NCBI GenBank assembly: GCA_030600525.1
Contig: JAUVLX010000060.1
Coordinates: forward strand, 1-13,753
Direction: 5' to 3'
DNA from: Desulfobulbus sp.
GTDB taxonomy: Bacteria > Desulfobacterota > Desulfobulbia > Desulfobulbales > Desulfobulbaceae
Length of the DNA: 13,753 bases
Shown: piece by piece, positions 1-7,328 of the stretch
Layout: each line of letters begins with the position of its first letter
Numbering within the stretch: the stretch's first letter is position 1
The notes under the pieces: generated by a model
What the model was told of the DNA's origin: nothing
Databases searched by the model: none
The model's input: only the letters and a program-made list of their open reading frames with translations
Position numbers and translations under genes: made by a program

Positions 1-1443
1 ATCACCAAGAATATCAGTCAGGACAACGACATTATCCCCTTCCTTAATCAATCCCATAGCAACACCAGAGACAGGTGCCTTCACAGGAACACCAGCATCC
101 ATCAAAGCAAGACTTGCACCGCACACGGTTGCCATGGACGATGAACCATTTGATTCCAGGACCTCTGACACAACCCGCATGGTGTAAGGAAAGCTTTCTG
201 CGTCAGGCAGTACCGCACTCATACCTCTACGGGCAAGAGTTCCGTGCCCAATATCACGTCTGCTTGGTCCACGTAAAAATCGTACTTCACCAACACAAAA
301 CGGAGGAAAATTATAATGAAGCATGAAGCGACGATAGACATCCCCAGTGAGTCCTTCAAGATGCTGTTCATCACGCACACTACCTAAAGTTGATACAACC
401 AGGGCTTGTGTTTCACCACGGGTAAACAGGGCGGATCCATGAGCTCTTGGCAATATACCCACTTCACAACTAATGGGGCGGACTTCTTCAAATGTTCGAC
501 CATCAAGCCGTTTCCCTTGGGATACTATAAGGTCTCGCATTACATACTTTTTATAACTGCTCAACAGGTCGAAAACCTCTCTTTCATCCTTATAGAGTTC
601 AGGATCTACCTGTCCGAGTACCTCTGCTTTGAGCAGGTCATAGCGATCACCACGAGCCATTTTGTCGGCAGTAGCAACGACTTCGTCCATTCCGGAGACG
701 GCAAGGGCTTCAATAGATGACTTGAGAGGCTCGTTTACCACAGGCACGACTACTTCACGTTTTGCCTTTCCAGACTGCTTTTGCATTTCCAATTGAAGTT
801 GGATCAGCGGCTGGATATTCTCATGGGCGAAGAAAATTGCCTCAAGGACAACTTCCTCAGCAAGTTCTCCTGTTTTTCCTTCTACCATCACGACAGCTGT
901 GGGCGTTCCAGCAACGACCAAGTTCATATCAGATTTATTGAGCTGCTCATTGGACGGATTTATTACATATTCACCATCAATGTACCCTACCCTGGCTGCG
1001 GCGATCGGTCCTGCAAAAGGAATATCAGAAAGCATCAACGCTGTAGAGGCTCCGTTCAACGCCAAAATATCGGAATCAAAATCCGGGTCAGCAGAAAAAA
1101 CGGTGGCAATCACCTGGGTTTCGGACATGTATCCTTTTGGAAAAAGTGGCCTAAGCGGGCGGTCAATAAGACGGCAGGTAAGTATCTCTTTTTCACTGGG
1201 CCTACCGATCTCTCTCCGGAAATAACTACCTGGAATTCGTCCAGCAGCGTACATCCTTTCCTGATATTCGATGGTCAGGGGTAGAAATCCCATATCTTTG
1301 GTCTTTTTATCGGCAACTACAGTGATCAACACCCTGCTATCACCGCTAGAAACAACCACAGACCCGCTGGTTTGCTTGGCCATCTTTCCAGTTTCAAAAG
1401 TAATCTTCCGACCACCAATCTCTGTTTCAATCAAATTATACAT
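1..1443 (-). CDS. pnp: Polynucleotide phosphorylase, N-terminal part (cut by window edge)
   Basis: PNPase degrades RNA 3' to 5' by phosphorolysis and is a core part of bacterial mRNA decay. The reading frame is open from the ATG at 1443 to the window edge, giving 481 codons of a protein that usually has about 700. The start reads MYNLIETEIGGRKITFETGK, typical of the first RNase PH domain. The second RNase PH domain is visible near the edge, with motifs RRDIGHGTLARRGM and SNGSSSMATVCGASLALMD, and the fragment stops at VVVLTDILGD. The rest of that domain and the KH and S1 RNA-binding domains lie outside. AGGA about 6 bases before the ATG serves as ribosome binding site, just after a perfect 7-bp hairpin. 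It follows rpsO, as in many bacteria. I translated the whole frame on the minus strand and found no frameshift or stop. Confidence 0.97.
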   Translation of the reverse strand, partial: MYNLIETEIGGRKITFETGKMAKQTSGSVVVSSGDSRVLITVVADKKTKDMGFLPLTIEYQERMYAAGRIPGSYFRREIGRPSEKEILTCRLIDRPLRPLFPKGYMSETQVIATVFSADPDFDSDILALNGASTALMLSDIPFAGPIAAARVGYIDGEYVINPSNEQLNKSDMNLVVAGTPTAVVMVEGKTGELAEEVVLEAIFFAHENIQPLIQLQLEMQKQSGKAKREVVVPVVNEPLKSSIEALAVSGMDEVVATADKMARGDRYDLLKAEVLGQVDPELYKDEREVFDLLSSYKKYVMRDLIVSQGKRLDGRTFEEVRPISCEVGILPRAHGSALFTRGETQALVVSTLGSVRDEQHLEGLTGDVYRRFMLHYNFPPFCVGEVRFLRGPSRRDIGHGTLARRGMSAVLPDAESFPYTMRVVSEVLESNGSSSMATVCGASLALMDAGVPVKAPVSGVAMGLIKEGDNVVVLTDILGD

Positions 1444-1453
1444 TGGTTTTCCT

Positions 1454-1472
1454 GTCCCGAAATCATCGGGAC
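1454..1472 (-). promoter_or_regulatory. Hairpin abutting the pnp ribosome binding site
   Basis: On the pnp mRNA strand GTCCCGA, a 5-base loop TGATT and TCGGGAC form a perfect 7-bp stem. It ends directly before the AGGA that precedes the pnp ATG, so it could affect ribosome access or stabilise the mRNA 5' side. The structure is seen; the regulatory role is inferred. It has no T-run after it and so is not a terminator. Confidence 0.5.
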
Positions 1473-1492
1473 ATAATAGGGATATATGAACC

Positions 1493-1603
1493 TGTTACAG
1501 TTGTATTTGGTCACAAAGCCACAAAGGATGTAGCGATAAAGGTTCAAACTGACCATTATCGCCACATCTTTTGTGTCTTTATTTCCTCTCAATTACTGTA
1601 ACA
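1493..1603. repeat. Long imperfect palindrome in the rpsO-pnp spacer
   Basis: Two nested inverted repeats are visible. The outer pair is perfect over 9 bp (TGTTACAGT at 1493-1501, ACTGTAACA at 1595-1603). The inner pair, 1515-1543 against 1552-1580, matches at 25 of 29 positions around an 8-base loop. As RNA from the minus strand this would be a long stem in the pnp leader, between the rpsO terminator and the pnp start. In E. coli a long stem at this place is cut by RNase III and PNPase uses it to repress its own synthesis; the same role here is an inference from position. The CACAAAG-rich arms also recall dispersed intergenic repeats of environmental bacteria, so a small mobile palindrome is the main alternative. 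Confidence 0.75.
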
Positions 1604-1611
1604 AAGTCCCG

Positions 1612-1654
1612 AAAATTTAAACGGGCAGAAAACCTTCAGCAGTTCTCTGCCCGT
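1612..1654 (-). terminator. Rho-independent terminator after rpsO
   Basis: Read on the minus strand, ACGGGCAGA (1646-1654) pairs perfectly over 9 bp with TCTGCCCGT (1621-1629) around a 16-base loop. It is followed by TTAAATTTT, a broken T-tract. It begins 5 bases after the rpsO stop codon. The large loop and interrupted T-run suggest partial termination, which would let some transcripts continue into pnp. No convincing separate pnp promoter was seen. Confidence 0.65.
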
Positions 1655-1659
1655 AAATT

Positions 1660-1929
1660 TTATTTACGGATACCGAGTTCTTTAATGAGCTCCCGATACT
1701 TAACGACGTCTTTTTTCTGCATATATTTCAGCAGACTTCTCCTCTGACCAACAAGTTTCAAAAGGCCACGGCGAGAGTGATGATCCTTGCTGTGTGTTTT
1801 GAAATGACCGGTCAGATACGTGATACGGTCAGTAATTAAGGCAATCTGCACCTCGCATGAACCGGTATCACCTTCATGGGTTTTAAATTTTTCAATAATC
1901 TCTTTTTTTGCTGCAGTTGATTGTGCCAT
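1660..1929 (-). CDS. rpsO: Small ribosomal subunit protein S15
   Basis: S15 binds the central domain of 16S rRNA early in 30S assembly. The protein is 89 residues, the normal family length, beginning MAQSTAAKKEIIEKFKTHEG after a strong ribosome binding site (GGAGG, 6 bases before the ATG). Family hallmarks are visible: DTGSCEVQIALITDRI (about 21-36), a helix turn reading HFKTHSKDHHSRRGLL (about 42-57), and the ending KYMQKKDVVKYRELIKELGIRK. It lies 120 bp after truB, a larger gap than elsewhere in the operon. That gap and the terminator beyond it suggest it can be transcribed on its own. S15 often represses its own mRNA, and a small hairpin just before the ribosome binding site could be involved. 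Confidence 0.98.
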   Translation of the reverse strand: MAQSTAAKKEIIEKFKTHEGDTGSCEVQIALITDRITYLTGHFKTHSKDHHSRRGLLKLVGQRRSLLKYMQKKDVVKYRELIKELGIRK

Positions 1930-1949
1930 ATAGCACCTCCATTTTTCCT

Positions 1950-1964
1950 TCTGCTACCAGCAAA
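1950..1964 (-). promoter_or_regulatory. Small hairpin in the rpsO leader
   Basis: On the mRNA strand TTTGCT, loop GGT and AGCAGA form a 6-bp stem with one G-U pair, ending about 10 bases before the GGAGG of rpsO. Structured rpsO leaders that bind S15 are known in several phyla. This one does not match a class I can name, so the autoregulatory reading is tentative. Confidence 0.3.
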
Positions 1965-2005
1965 GCCTTTTCCCTCAGCCTTAACTGGAGTCTGGATAAA
2001 TTGCC

Positions 2006-2035
2006 CTTATACCGAAATTAGAGGGATAACTTCGA
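2006..2035 (-). promoter_or_regulatory. Candidate rpsO promoter
   Basis: A good -10 hexamer TATAAG (2006-2011) lies in the truB-rpsO gap, with a poor -35 TCGAAG (2030-2035) at 18 bp. An own promoter for rpsO fits the 120-bp spacer. The weak -35 makes this uncertain. Confidence 0.3.
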
Positions 2036-2049
2036 AGGACATGTAAACA

Positions 2050-2850
2050 TTATTCACCACTATGCAATGCGCATGGATGTAATTTAGGGGACTCCTGCTC
2101 ACTCTTCTCAATGGCTGTTTCCACTGAAAGCAAGGTCGAATTTAGGTTATGCAGACCGTTCTCACCAATCAACTCTTCACCAGGAACACCCTGTTCTACC
2201 CGAAAAGGGCCGCTTACTGTTCGCCTCAGCGCTGTAAGATGGGCACCACATCCTAAAAACCGTCCAATATCTTCAGCTAAAACACGAATATAGGTTCCCC
2301 GACTGCATATAACTTCTATCTTGAGATATTTTTGAGCATGCAGGGAACCGACCAGGGAATAGATTTCAATCGGCTTGGGTGGTTTGGTAATCACTATTCC
2401 TTTTCTGGCATAGTAATAGAGAGGTTTACCTTTATATTTGGCTGCAGAAAACGGGGGTGGGGCTTGCATCAGCGGCCCCGTAAATTGTTTTAAACAATTA
2501 TCAACATCGGCCTGCGATAATTCAGGCACCGGACAGGTCGCGGTTATTTCACCTTCAGGATCTTGGGTCGTTGTCTCTACACCGAGTTGGAGGGTAGCTT
2601 CATAAGTTTTACGTCCGACCATAAACAGATCAATATTTCGGGTTGCCGGACGTCCAGCACAAATTATAAGTAACCCACTGGCAAAAGGGTCTAGTGTACC
2701 GGCATGCCCAACCTTTTTGATACCGAGCAACTTCCTTACCCTGCGAACCATTGCAAAAGAACTGAAGTCCACAGGTTTATCAACAAGAAACACACCAGCA
2801 GAAAAATCCTGTTCCTTTAAGGCGAACAAACTCCCTTTTTCATTATTCAA
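2050..2850 (-). CDS. truB: tRNA pseudouridine(55) synthase, short form
   Basis: TruB isomerises uridine 55 in the T-loop of tRNAs to pseudouridine and also acts as a tRNA folding chaperone. The catalytic motif HAGTLDPFASGLL is clear around residues 49-61, with the aspartate of GTLDP as the nucleophile. GVFLVDKPVDFSS (about 19-31), PPPFSAAKYKGKPLYYYAR and CSRGTYIRVLAEDIG are the other family blocks. The chosen start is TTG at 2850: AGGA lies 6 bases before it, and it overlaps the nrnA stop in TTGA. The nearby ATG at 2843 is out of frame. At 266 residues it is shorter than E. coli TruB (about 314) and ends just where the C-terminal PUA-like domain would begin. The downstream frames show no lost continuation, so this looks like a natural short form. 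Confidence 0.95.
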   Translation of the reverse strand: MNNEKGSLFALKEQDFSAGVFLVDKPVDFSSFAMVRRVRKLLGIKKVGHAGTLDPFASGLLIICAGRPATRNIDLFMVGRKTYEATLQLGVETTTQDPEGEITATCPVPELSQADVDNCLKQFTGPLMQAPPPFSAAKYKGKPLYYYARKGIVITKPPKPIEIYSLVGSLHAQKYLKIEVICSRGTYIRVLAEDIGRFLGCGAHLTALRRTVSGPFRVEQGVPGEELIGENGLHNLNSTLLSVETAIEKSEQESPKLHPCALHSGE

Positions 2851-3833
2851 GCCATTTCCTGCTGCAATAATGGAATAAGTAAATCCCGAACATCGTCGAT
2901 ACTTTTATTATGGCATCGAAAACCGCTGGCATTTTTATGCCCACCACCACCAAGTTTTGCAGCAACCTTGGACACATCACATCGTCCCTTTGCCCGCATA
3001 CTAACCGAAACCGAATGTTGATCCGCTTCCTTGATAAATACGGCGACACGCACGGAGCGCACGGAGCGAGGCAGGTTAATAAAATGTTCGGTATCTTCCA
3101 TGGTGGTAAAGGTACGTTCAAGCATATTGCGGGTCACCCTGATTACAGCGATCCTATCCCTATTATACATCTCTAAGCCAGCCAACACCTCTTGGAGAAG
3201 ATGCAAACGGCCTAAAGTATAATTATCATATAAATTTGAAGAAATAACAGCTGGCTTTACCCCACGGACAATCAAATCGCGTGCAACCTGCATCGTATGC
3301 GCGCTTGTGGAATCGTACTTGAATGATCCAGTATCGGTTGTTATGGCAGCATACAGACATTCGGAAGCATCAGTTGAGATTTCCTGACCCAGCGATTCTG
3401 CAAGGTCATATACCATCTCTCCGGTAGATGACCGCTCTGGCTCTACCCAGGCAATATCACCAAATCCATTATTGCCCTGATGATGGTCAATAACCAAAAA
3501 TGGCCTGATTTGCAACAATTGTGGGCCGTTTTTCCCGAGGCGTTCACGGTCGCCACAATCAAGGCTAACTGCTAGGATGTTACCTTCTGCCTGATCGACA
3601 AAATCTGCTAATCCTTCTAGCCTGGTCTGGACGTGGGCACTGCCAGCAAGGAATCGATAAAGCGGACTGACCGGTTCATCAGCATAAGCAAAAACTTTTT
3701 TACCCATCCCCTGGGCAATATGCATCATGCCCAGCAAAGAACCGATAGCGTCACCATCAGGATTAATATGAGTGGCTAAAACAAGATTATCGGCCTGTTG
3801 GATTGCGGCCTTTACCTGCTCAGGAATCCCCAT
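2847..3833 (-). CDS. nrnA: NrnA-type DHH phosphoesterase (oligoribonuclease / pAp phosphatase)
   Basis: NrnA-type enzymes hydrolyse 2- to 5-nucleotide RNA fragments, the end products of exonucleases such as PNPase, and many also dephosphorylate pAp. The metal-binding motifs of the DHH superfamily are all present: HINPDGD (22-28), SLDCGD with D92, the DHH triad at 116-118, and TTDTGSF further on. The DHHA1 substrate domain is marked by GGGGHKNASGF from residue 295. The 328-residue length fits the family. The ATG at 3833 has AGGA about 9 bases upstream. The gene overlaps the end of rbfA by 14 bp and shares TTGA with truB, so its translation is probably coupled to both. Which of the two activities dominates cannot be told from sequence alone. 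Confidence 0.93.
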   Translation of the reverse strand: MGIPEQVKAAIQQADNLVLATHINPDGDAIGSLLGMMHIAQGMGKKVFAYADEPVSPLYRFLAGSAHVQTRLEGLADFVDQAEGNILAVSLDCGDRERLGKNGPQLLQIRPFLVIDHHQGNNGFGDIAWVEPERSSTGEMVYDLAESLGQEISTDASECLYAAITTDTGSFKYDSTSAHTMQVARDLIVRGVKPAVISSNLYDNYTLGRLHLLQEVLAGLEMYNRDRIAVIRVTRNMLERTFTTMEDTEHFINLPRSVRSVRVAVFIKEADQHSVSVSMRAKGRCDVSKVAAKLGGGGHKNASGFRCHNKSIDDVRDLLIPLLQQEMA

Positions 3834-4215
3834 CTTTTTTGTCCTTTTCTATCTGGCGAAACAATTCATCGATACGCTCCAACTCCTCGTTCTGATCGTC
3901 ATAAGAGAAAAGAAGTTCCGGAGTGTAGCGTAGGTTCATAGTATGTGCCAAATGGCTGCGAAAATAGCCTTTCGCCTTTATCAATGCCTTTTTTACAGGG
4001 CCAACATGTTCTCCCGCAGGTACCGTAAAATAGATCTTCGCATACTTCAGGTCAGGTGCAACCTCAACATGAGAAATTGCAACAGCTGCTAACCGCGGAT
4101 CACTTACCTTCTGCAGCAAAATAAGGGACAATTCATTTTTTATAGCTTCTGCCACTCGTTTTGGCCGTGAGCTCTCTGGGCGCCCAAGTCCCGGTAGGGT
4201 AAAGTCAAAATCCAT
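3820..4215 (-). CDS. rbfA: 30S ribosome-binding factor RbfA
   Basis: RbfA binds immature 30S subunits near the 5' end of 16S rRNA and is needed for late maturation, especially in the cold. The 131-residue protein has the single KH-like fold pattern: RPKRVAEAIKNELSLILLQ (about 18-36), VSDPRLAAVAISHVEVAPDL, AKIYFTVPAG, and LRYTPELLFSYDD near the end, followed by a charged tail. It begins 18 bp after the infB stop. No strong Shine-Dalgarno is visible before the ATG at 4215, so it probably relies on ribosomes finishing infB. Its end overlaps the start of nrnA by 14 bp. Confidence 0.96.
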   Translation of the reverse strand: MDFDFTLPGLGRPESSRPKRVAEAIKNELSLILLQKVSDPRLAAVAISHVEVAPDLKYAKIYFTVPAGEHVGPVKKALIKAKGYFRSHLAHTMNLRYTPELLFSYDDQNEELERIDELFRQIEKDKKDGDS

Positions 4216-4233
4216 TAATCTAGCCAGGTCCGT

Positions 4234-7071
4234 TTACAGGGTTGCCTCGATCTCGTCGAGGACAAAAGCTTCAAGGTTATCACCGAGTTTGATGTCGTTA
4301 AAATTCTCAACACCGATACCACATTCAAAACCGGTAAGCACTTCCTTGACATCATCCTTGAAACGTCTGAGGGATCCAACCTTTCCGGTATAGACAACAA
4401 CACCGTCACGGAGCACGCGAATGCTCGCATTACGCTCTATTTTGCCGTCAATTACCGAACAGCCAGCTACAGTTCCGATTTTTGGAACCTGGAAGGTCTC
4501 CCTTACCTCAGCAGTCCCAATTACTCGTTCTTCAAAGATAGGATCAAGCATACCAACCATTGCCTTTTCGATATCTTCCAATGCATGATAAATAACATCG
4601 TAGGATCGAACATCGACATTTTCACGCTCGGCAAGGTCTTTCACCTTTGGGGAAGGCCGCACGTTGAAGCCAATTATAATGGCATCGGAGGCAGCAGCGA
4701 GATGGATATCGTTGTCTGTGACGGAACCTGTTCCCTCATGGAGAACACGTACCTTAATTTCACTAGTAGACAGTTTTTCTGCGGCTTGTCCAAACGCCTG
4801 CAGGGTTCCCTGAACATCTGCACGGAGGATGACTCGAAGTTCCTTCACTTCCTGTTCAGCCATCTTTTCAAACAGATTATCGAGAGACACTTTGGATACA
4901 GAACCAAGTTCTGATTCCCGTGCCTTCAACTGACGCGAACCGGAAAGCGATTTCGCCATCTTTTCGTTACTGAGCACTACAAATTCGTCTCCAGCCTGTG
5001 GAACACCTGAAATCCCCTGGACCTCGACAGGTATGGCAGGACCGGCTTCGGTGACATTATCTCCTCTTTCATTGATCAGCATCCGCACTTTTCCGCTGAA
5101 CATACCGGCAACAAAATTATCTCCAGCCCGTAAAGTTCCTTCCTGGACCAGAACAGTTGCCACAGGGCCACGCCCCTTATGCAGCTGCGCCTCAATAACG
5201 GTACCTTTAGCTTTTCTGGAAGGATCAGCCTTGAGTTCGAGAATTTCTGACTGCAGTTGAATCGCTTCGAGCAGTTCATTTATGCCGAGACCTTTTTTGG
5301 CCGAGGTCTCGCAATAAATAGTGTCGCCGCCCCATTCCTCTGGGAGCAGGTCGTATTCACCAAGTTCTCTTTTGACCCTTTCCGTATCAGCATTGTCCTT
5401 GTCAATTTTATTGACAGCAACAACGATAGGAACTCCAGCGGCCTTAGAGTGCGCGATGGCTTCCTTTGTCTGATCCATGACGCCGTCATCTGCAGCAACG
5501 ACCAAGACCACGATATCAGTAACTTTAGCTCCCCTGGAACGCATTTCGGTAAACGCGGCATGACCAGGAGTATCAACAAAGGTTAAATCGCCTGACGGTG
5601 CCTGTACATGATATGCACCTATGTGCTGTGTAATACCACCAGCTTCACCCTCTGCAACATCGGTCTTACGAATGGCATCCAAAATAGATGTTTTTCCGTG
5701 GTCGACATGACCCATGACTGTTACGACAGGTGGCCGAGATATACCTTCGCCGCTTTTTTCCTCTTCCAGTTCCTGAAAAGCTTCCATTTCCAGCTCTTCA
5801 GTCATGGCCTGCTCAACTTCGTATCCAAAATCGGCAGCGACCAGAGTCGCAGTATCAATATCCAGAGCCTGGTTCAGCGTTGCCATTACACCAAGCTTCA
5901 TCAAGGCGGCAATTAATTCATTGGCCTTAACTCCCATCCGCTTGGCCAAATCACCGACGCTGATGGTTTCAACAACCTTAACTCGTCTTTTAATAGCTTT
6001 GGCTTCCGCTACAGGCGGCTGAACAACCTTCTCCCTTCGGCCACCATCTTTACGACGCTTTCCTTTGCGAGGACGCATGTATTCGACATCCCCACCTTTT
6101 GAAAAATCGACCTTACCACCCCGTCCTCGCTTACCGCCTCTTGCAGTCTTTTTGTTGCGATTGGCATCTTCTGGCTGGATAGCGACAACTCGTTTTCCTT
6201 TTTTCTTTCCCTTTGCTGCTGGCTGCGGTGCTTGTGCTGGATCTACGGGAGCACCAGGTCTTTTAGTTTGCACTGATGTCGGCCGTGACGGTCGTGTCGG
6301 TCGTGTCGGCCTACGAGGAGGCCTTGCTTTCTTTTCAACAGGTTTGGGAATTTCCACCCTTCCAATAACTTTGGCCAATTTCCGAGACTCTCTCAGTTGA
6401 CCTTTAGCGCCTCCTGCTGCAGGTTTTACAACCTGCTTCGCAGCAGGCTCTTCAACAGATACTTGATGCTGCTCCAAATCCGACTCCTTCACCTCTACTG
6501 GTTGAAGAGAGTCTTTTTCCATCTCTTCCACCTTTTTGACTTCATCAATTGCTGCCGGTTCGGAAAGTTCTCCACTGGACAATTCCGGACCACCCTCAAC
6601 ATCAGCAGCAACCGTTTCATCAACCTTCACATCCGACACATTAGCTGTGTCTTCGCTGACCAACGACTCTGCATCCTCTTTCACAGACGGCAATGTATTT
6701 TCTACCGTATCTGCTGCACTTGCTGCCATTTCCTTCTGCTGGAGTTCCGCCTCTTCCTCCATCAAAGCAACAGCATCGGCTTCTTCCTGCTGTTTCAATA
6801 CCTCTTCTTTTTGCGCTTTGGATCGACGCCTGACAATGGTAGTTGACTTTTCCTTTACACCGGCAGAACGACCCTTAAGATCAATACGTCCCTCAGCTAT
6901 GCCGGTTACAGCATTATCTCTGATTTTCTTACGGATATCTGCTGCCATATCATCATCAACTGTTGAGCTGTGACTTTTAATAGGGTATCCCATAGCTATC
7001 AGCTTAGCAGCCAGTTCCTTACTCTTTAATCCGGCTTCTTTTGCCAGTTCGTATACACGGACCCTACTCAT
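4234..7071 (-). CDS. infB: Translation initiation factor IF-2
   Basis: IF-2 is the GTPase that places initiator fMet-tRNA on the 30S subunit and promotes subunit joining. The protein is 945 residues. Residues 1-50 form an IF2_N domain (MSRVRVYELAKEAGLKSKEL), followed by a long acidic stretch and then a basic, proline-rich linker. A second IF2_N domain (ISVGDLAKRMGVKANELIAALM) lies near 370-420. The GTPase domain has GHVDHGKT at 454-461, then GGITQHIGA, DTPGH, NKID and SAK, all intact. The C-terminal domains II-IV follow, ending EAFVLDEIEATL. The ATG at 7071 has AGGAG about 6 bases upstream. The gene starts 26 bp after ylxR. Long N-termini vary greatly between species, so only the domains from about 370 on are well conserved. 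Confidence 0.98.
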   Translation of the reverse strand: MSRVRVYELAKEAGLKSKELAAKLIAMGYPIKSHSSTVDDDMAADIRKKIRDNAVTGIAEGRIDLKGRSAGVKEKSTTIVRRRSKAQKEEVLKQQEEADAVALMEEEAELQQKEMAASAADTVENTLPSVKEDAESLVSEDTANVSDVKVDETVAADVEGGPELSSGELSEPAAIDEVKKVEEMEKDSLQPVEVKESDLEQHQVSVEEPAAKQVVKPAAGGAKGQLRESRKLAKVIGRVEIPKPVEKKARPPRRPTRPTRPSRPTSVQTKRPGAPVDPAQAPQPAAKGKKKGKRVVAIQPEDANRNKKTARGGKRGRGGKVDFSKGGDVEYMRPRKGKRRKDGGRREKVVQPPVAEAKAIKRRVKVVETISVGDLAKRMGVKANELIAALMKLGVMATLNQALDIDTATLVAADFGYEVEQAMTEELEMEAFQELEEEKSGEGISRPPVVTVMGHVDHGKTSILDAIRKTDVAEGEAGGITQHIGAYHVQAPSGDLTFVDTPGHAAFTEMRSRGAKVTDIVVLVVAADDGVMDQTKEAIAHSKAAGVPIVVAVNKIDKDNADTERVKRELGEYDLLPEEWGGDTIYCETSAKKGLGINELLEAIQLQSEILELKADPSRKAKGTVIEAQLHKGRGPVATVLVQEGTLRAGDNFVAGMFSGKVRMLINERGDNVTEAGPAIPVEVQGISGVPQAGDEFVVLSNEKMAKSLSGSRQLKARESELGSVSKVSLDNLFEKMAEQEVKELRVILRADVQGTLQAFGQAAEKLSTSEIKVRVLHEGTGSVTDNDIHLAAASDAIIIGFNVRPSPKVKDLAERENVDVRSYDVIYHALEDIEKAMVGMLDPIFEERVIGTAEVRETFQVPKIGTVAGCSVIDGKIERNASIRVLRDGVVVYTGKVGSLRRFKDDVKEVLTGFECGIGVENFNDIKLGDNLEAFVLDEIEATL
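6280..6315 (-). repeat. 9-bp tandem repeat coding RPT/RPS units in the IF-2 linker
   Basis: Four adjacent 9-bp units (CGGCCGTGA, CGGTCGTGT twice, CGGCCTACG on the plus strand) encode Arg-Pro-Thr/Ser triplets near residues 253-264 of IF-2. They lie in the unstructured basic linker. Such short in-frame repeats expand and contract by slippage without breaking the gene. Confidence 0.7.
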
Positions 7072-7097
7072 TGCATGCTCCTGTCTTCTTTAACGCG

Positions 7098-7328
7098 TCA
7101 AACTTTGAGGCGAAACGCACGTTTCAGCACTTTCTTATTTTTTTCCAGTCGTTTACGACACTGCTCATCATCACAACAATACAGGCCACGTCCTGGCAAG
7201 CTTCTGTCAATGTCAACCACGAGCTGACCATCCTGCAGACTCAGGCGAAGCAATTCCTGCTGTGGCTTTTTCGTTCCACAGCCACGACATGTCCGCACTG
7301 GACACGTTTTTTTTTCACGGTGTCTCAC
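7098..7328 (-). CDS. ylxR: YlxR family nucleic-acid-binding protein (DUF448)
   Basis: YlxR proteins are small, basic RNA- or DNA-binding proteins almost always found between nusA and infB; a role in transcription control with NusA has been proposed, but the exact function is not settled. The family signature is present: RTCRGCGTKKPQQELLRL, then GRGLYCCDDEQC and a basic end KRLEKNKKVLKRAFRLKV. The cysteines of CRGC and CC...C could bind a metal, which is inferred. I prefer the GTG at 7328, which has GGAG 9 bases upstream and gives 76 residues with a 14-bp overlap of nusA. A GTG at 7355 would add nine residues but has no visible ribosome binding site. Its first codons include a run of nine A (7307-7315). 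Confidence 0.9.
   Translation of the reverse strand: MRHREKKTCPVRTCRGCGTKKPQQELLRLSLQDGQLVVDIDRSLPGRGLYCCDDEQCRKRLEKNKKVLKRAFRLKV

Noticed and set aside
781..1284. 167-codon plus-strand open frame
   Set aside because: It is fully antisense to conserved pnp coding sequence.
6397..6973. Long plus-strand open frames opposite the infB N-terminus
   Set aside because: They are antisense to a low-complexity acidic coding stretch and have Ser/Ala- or Phe/Cys-rich products without family resemblance or ribosome binding sites.
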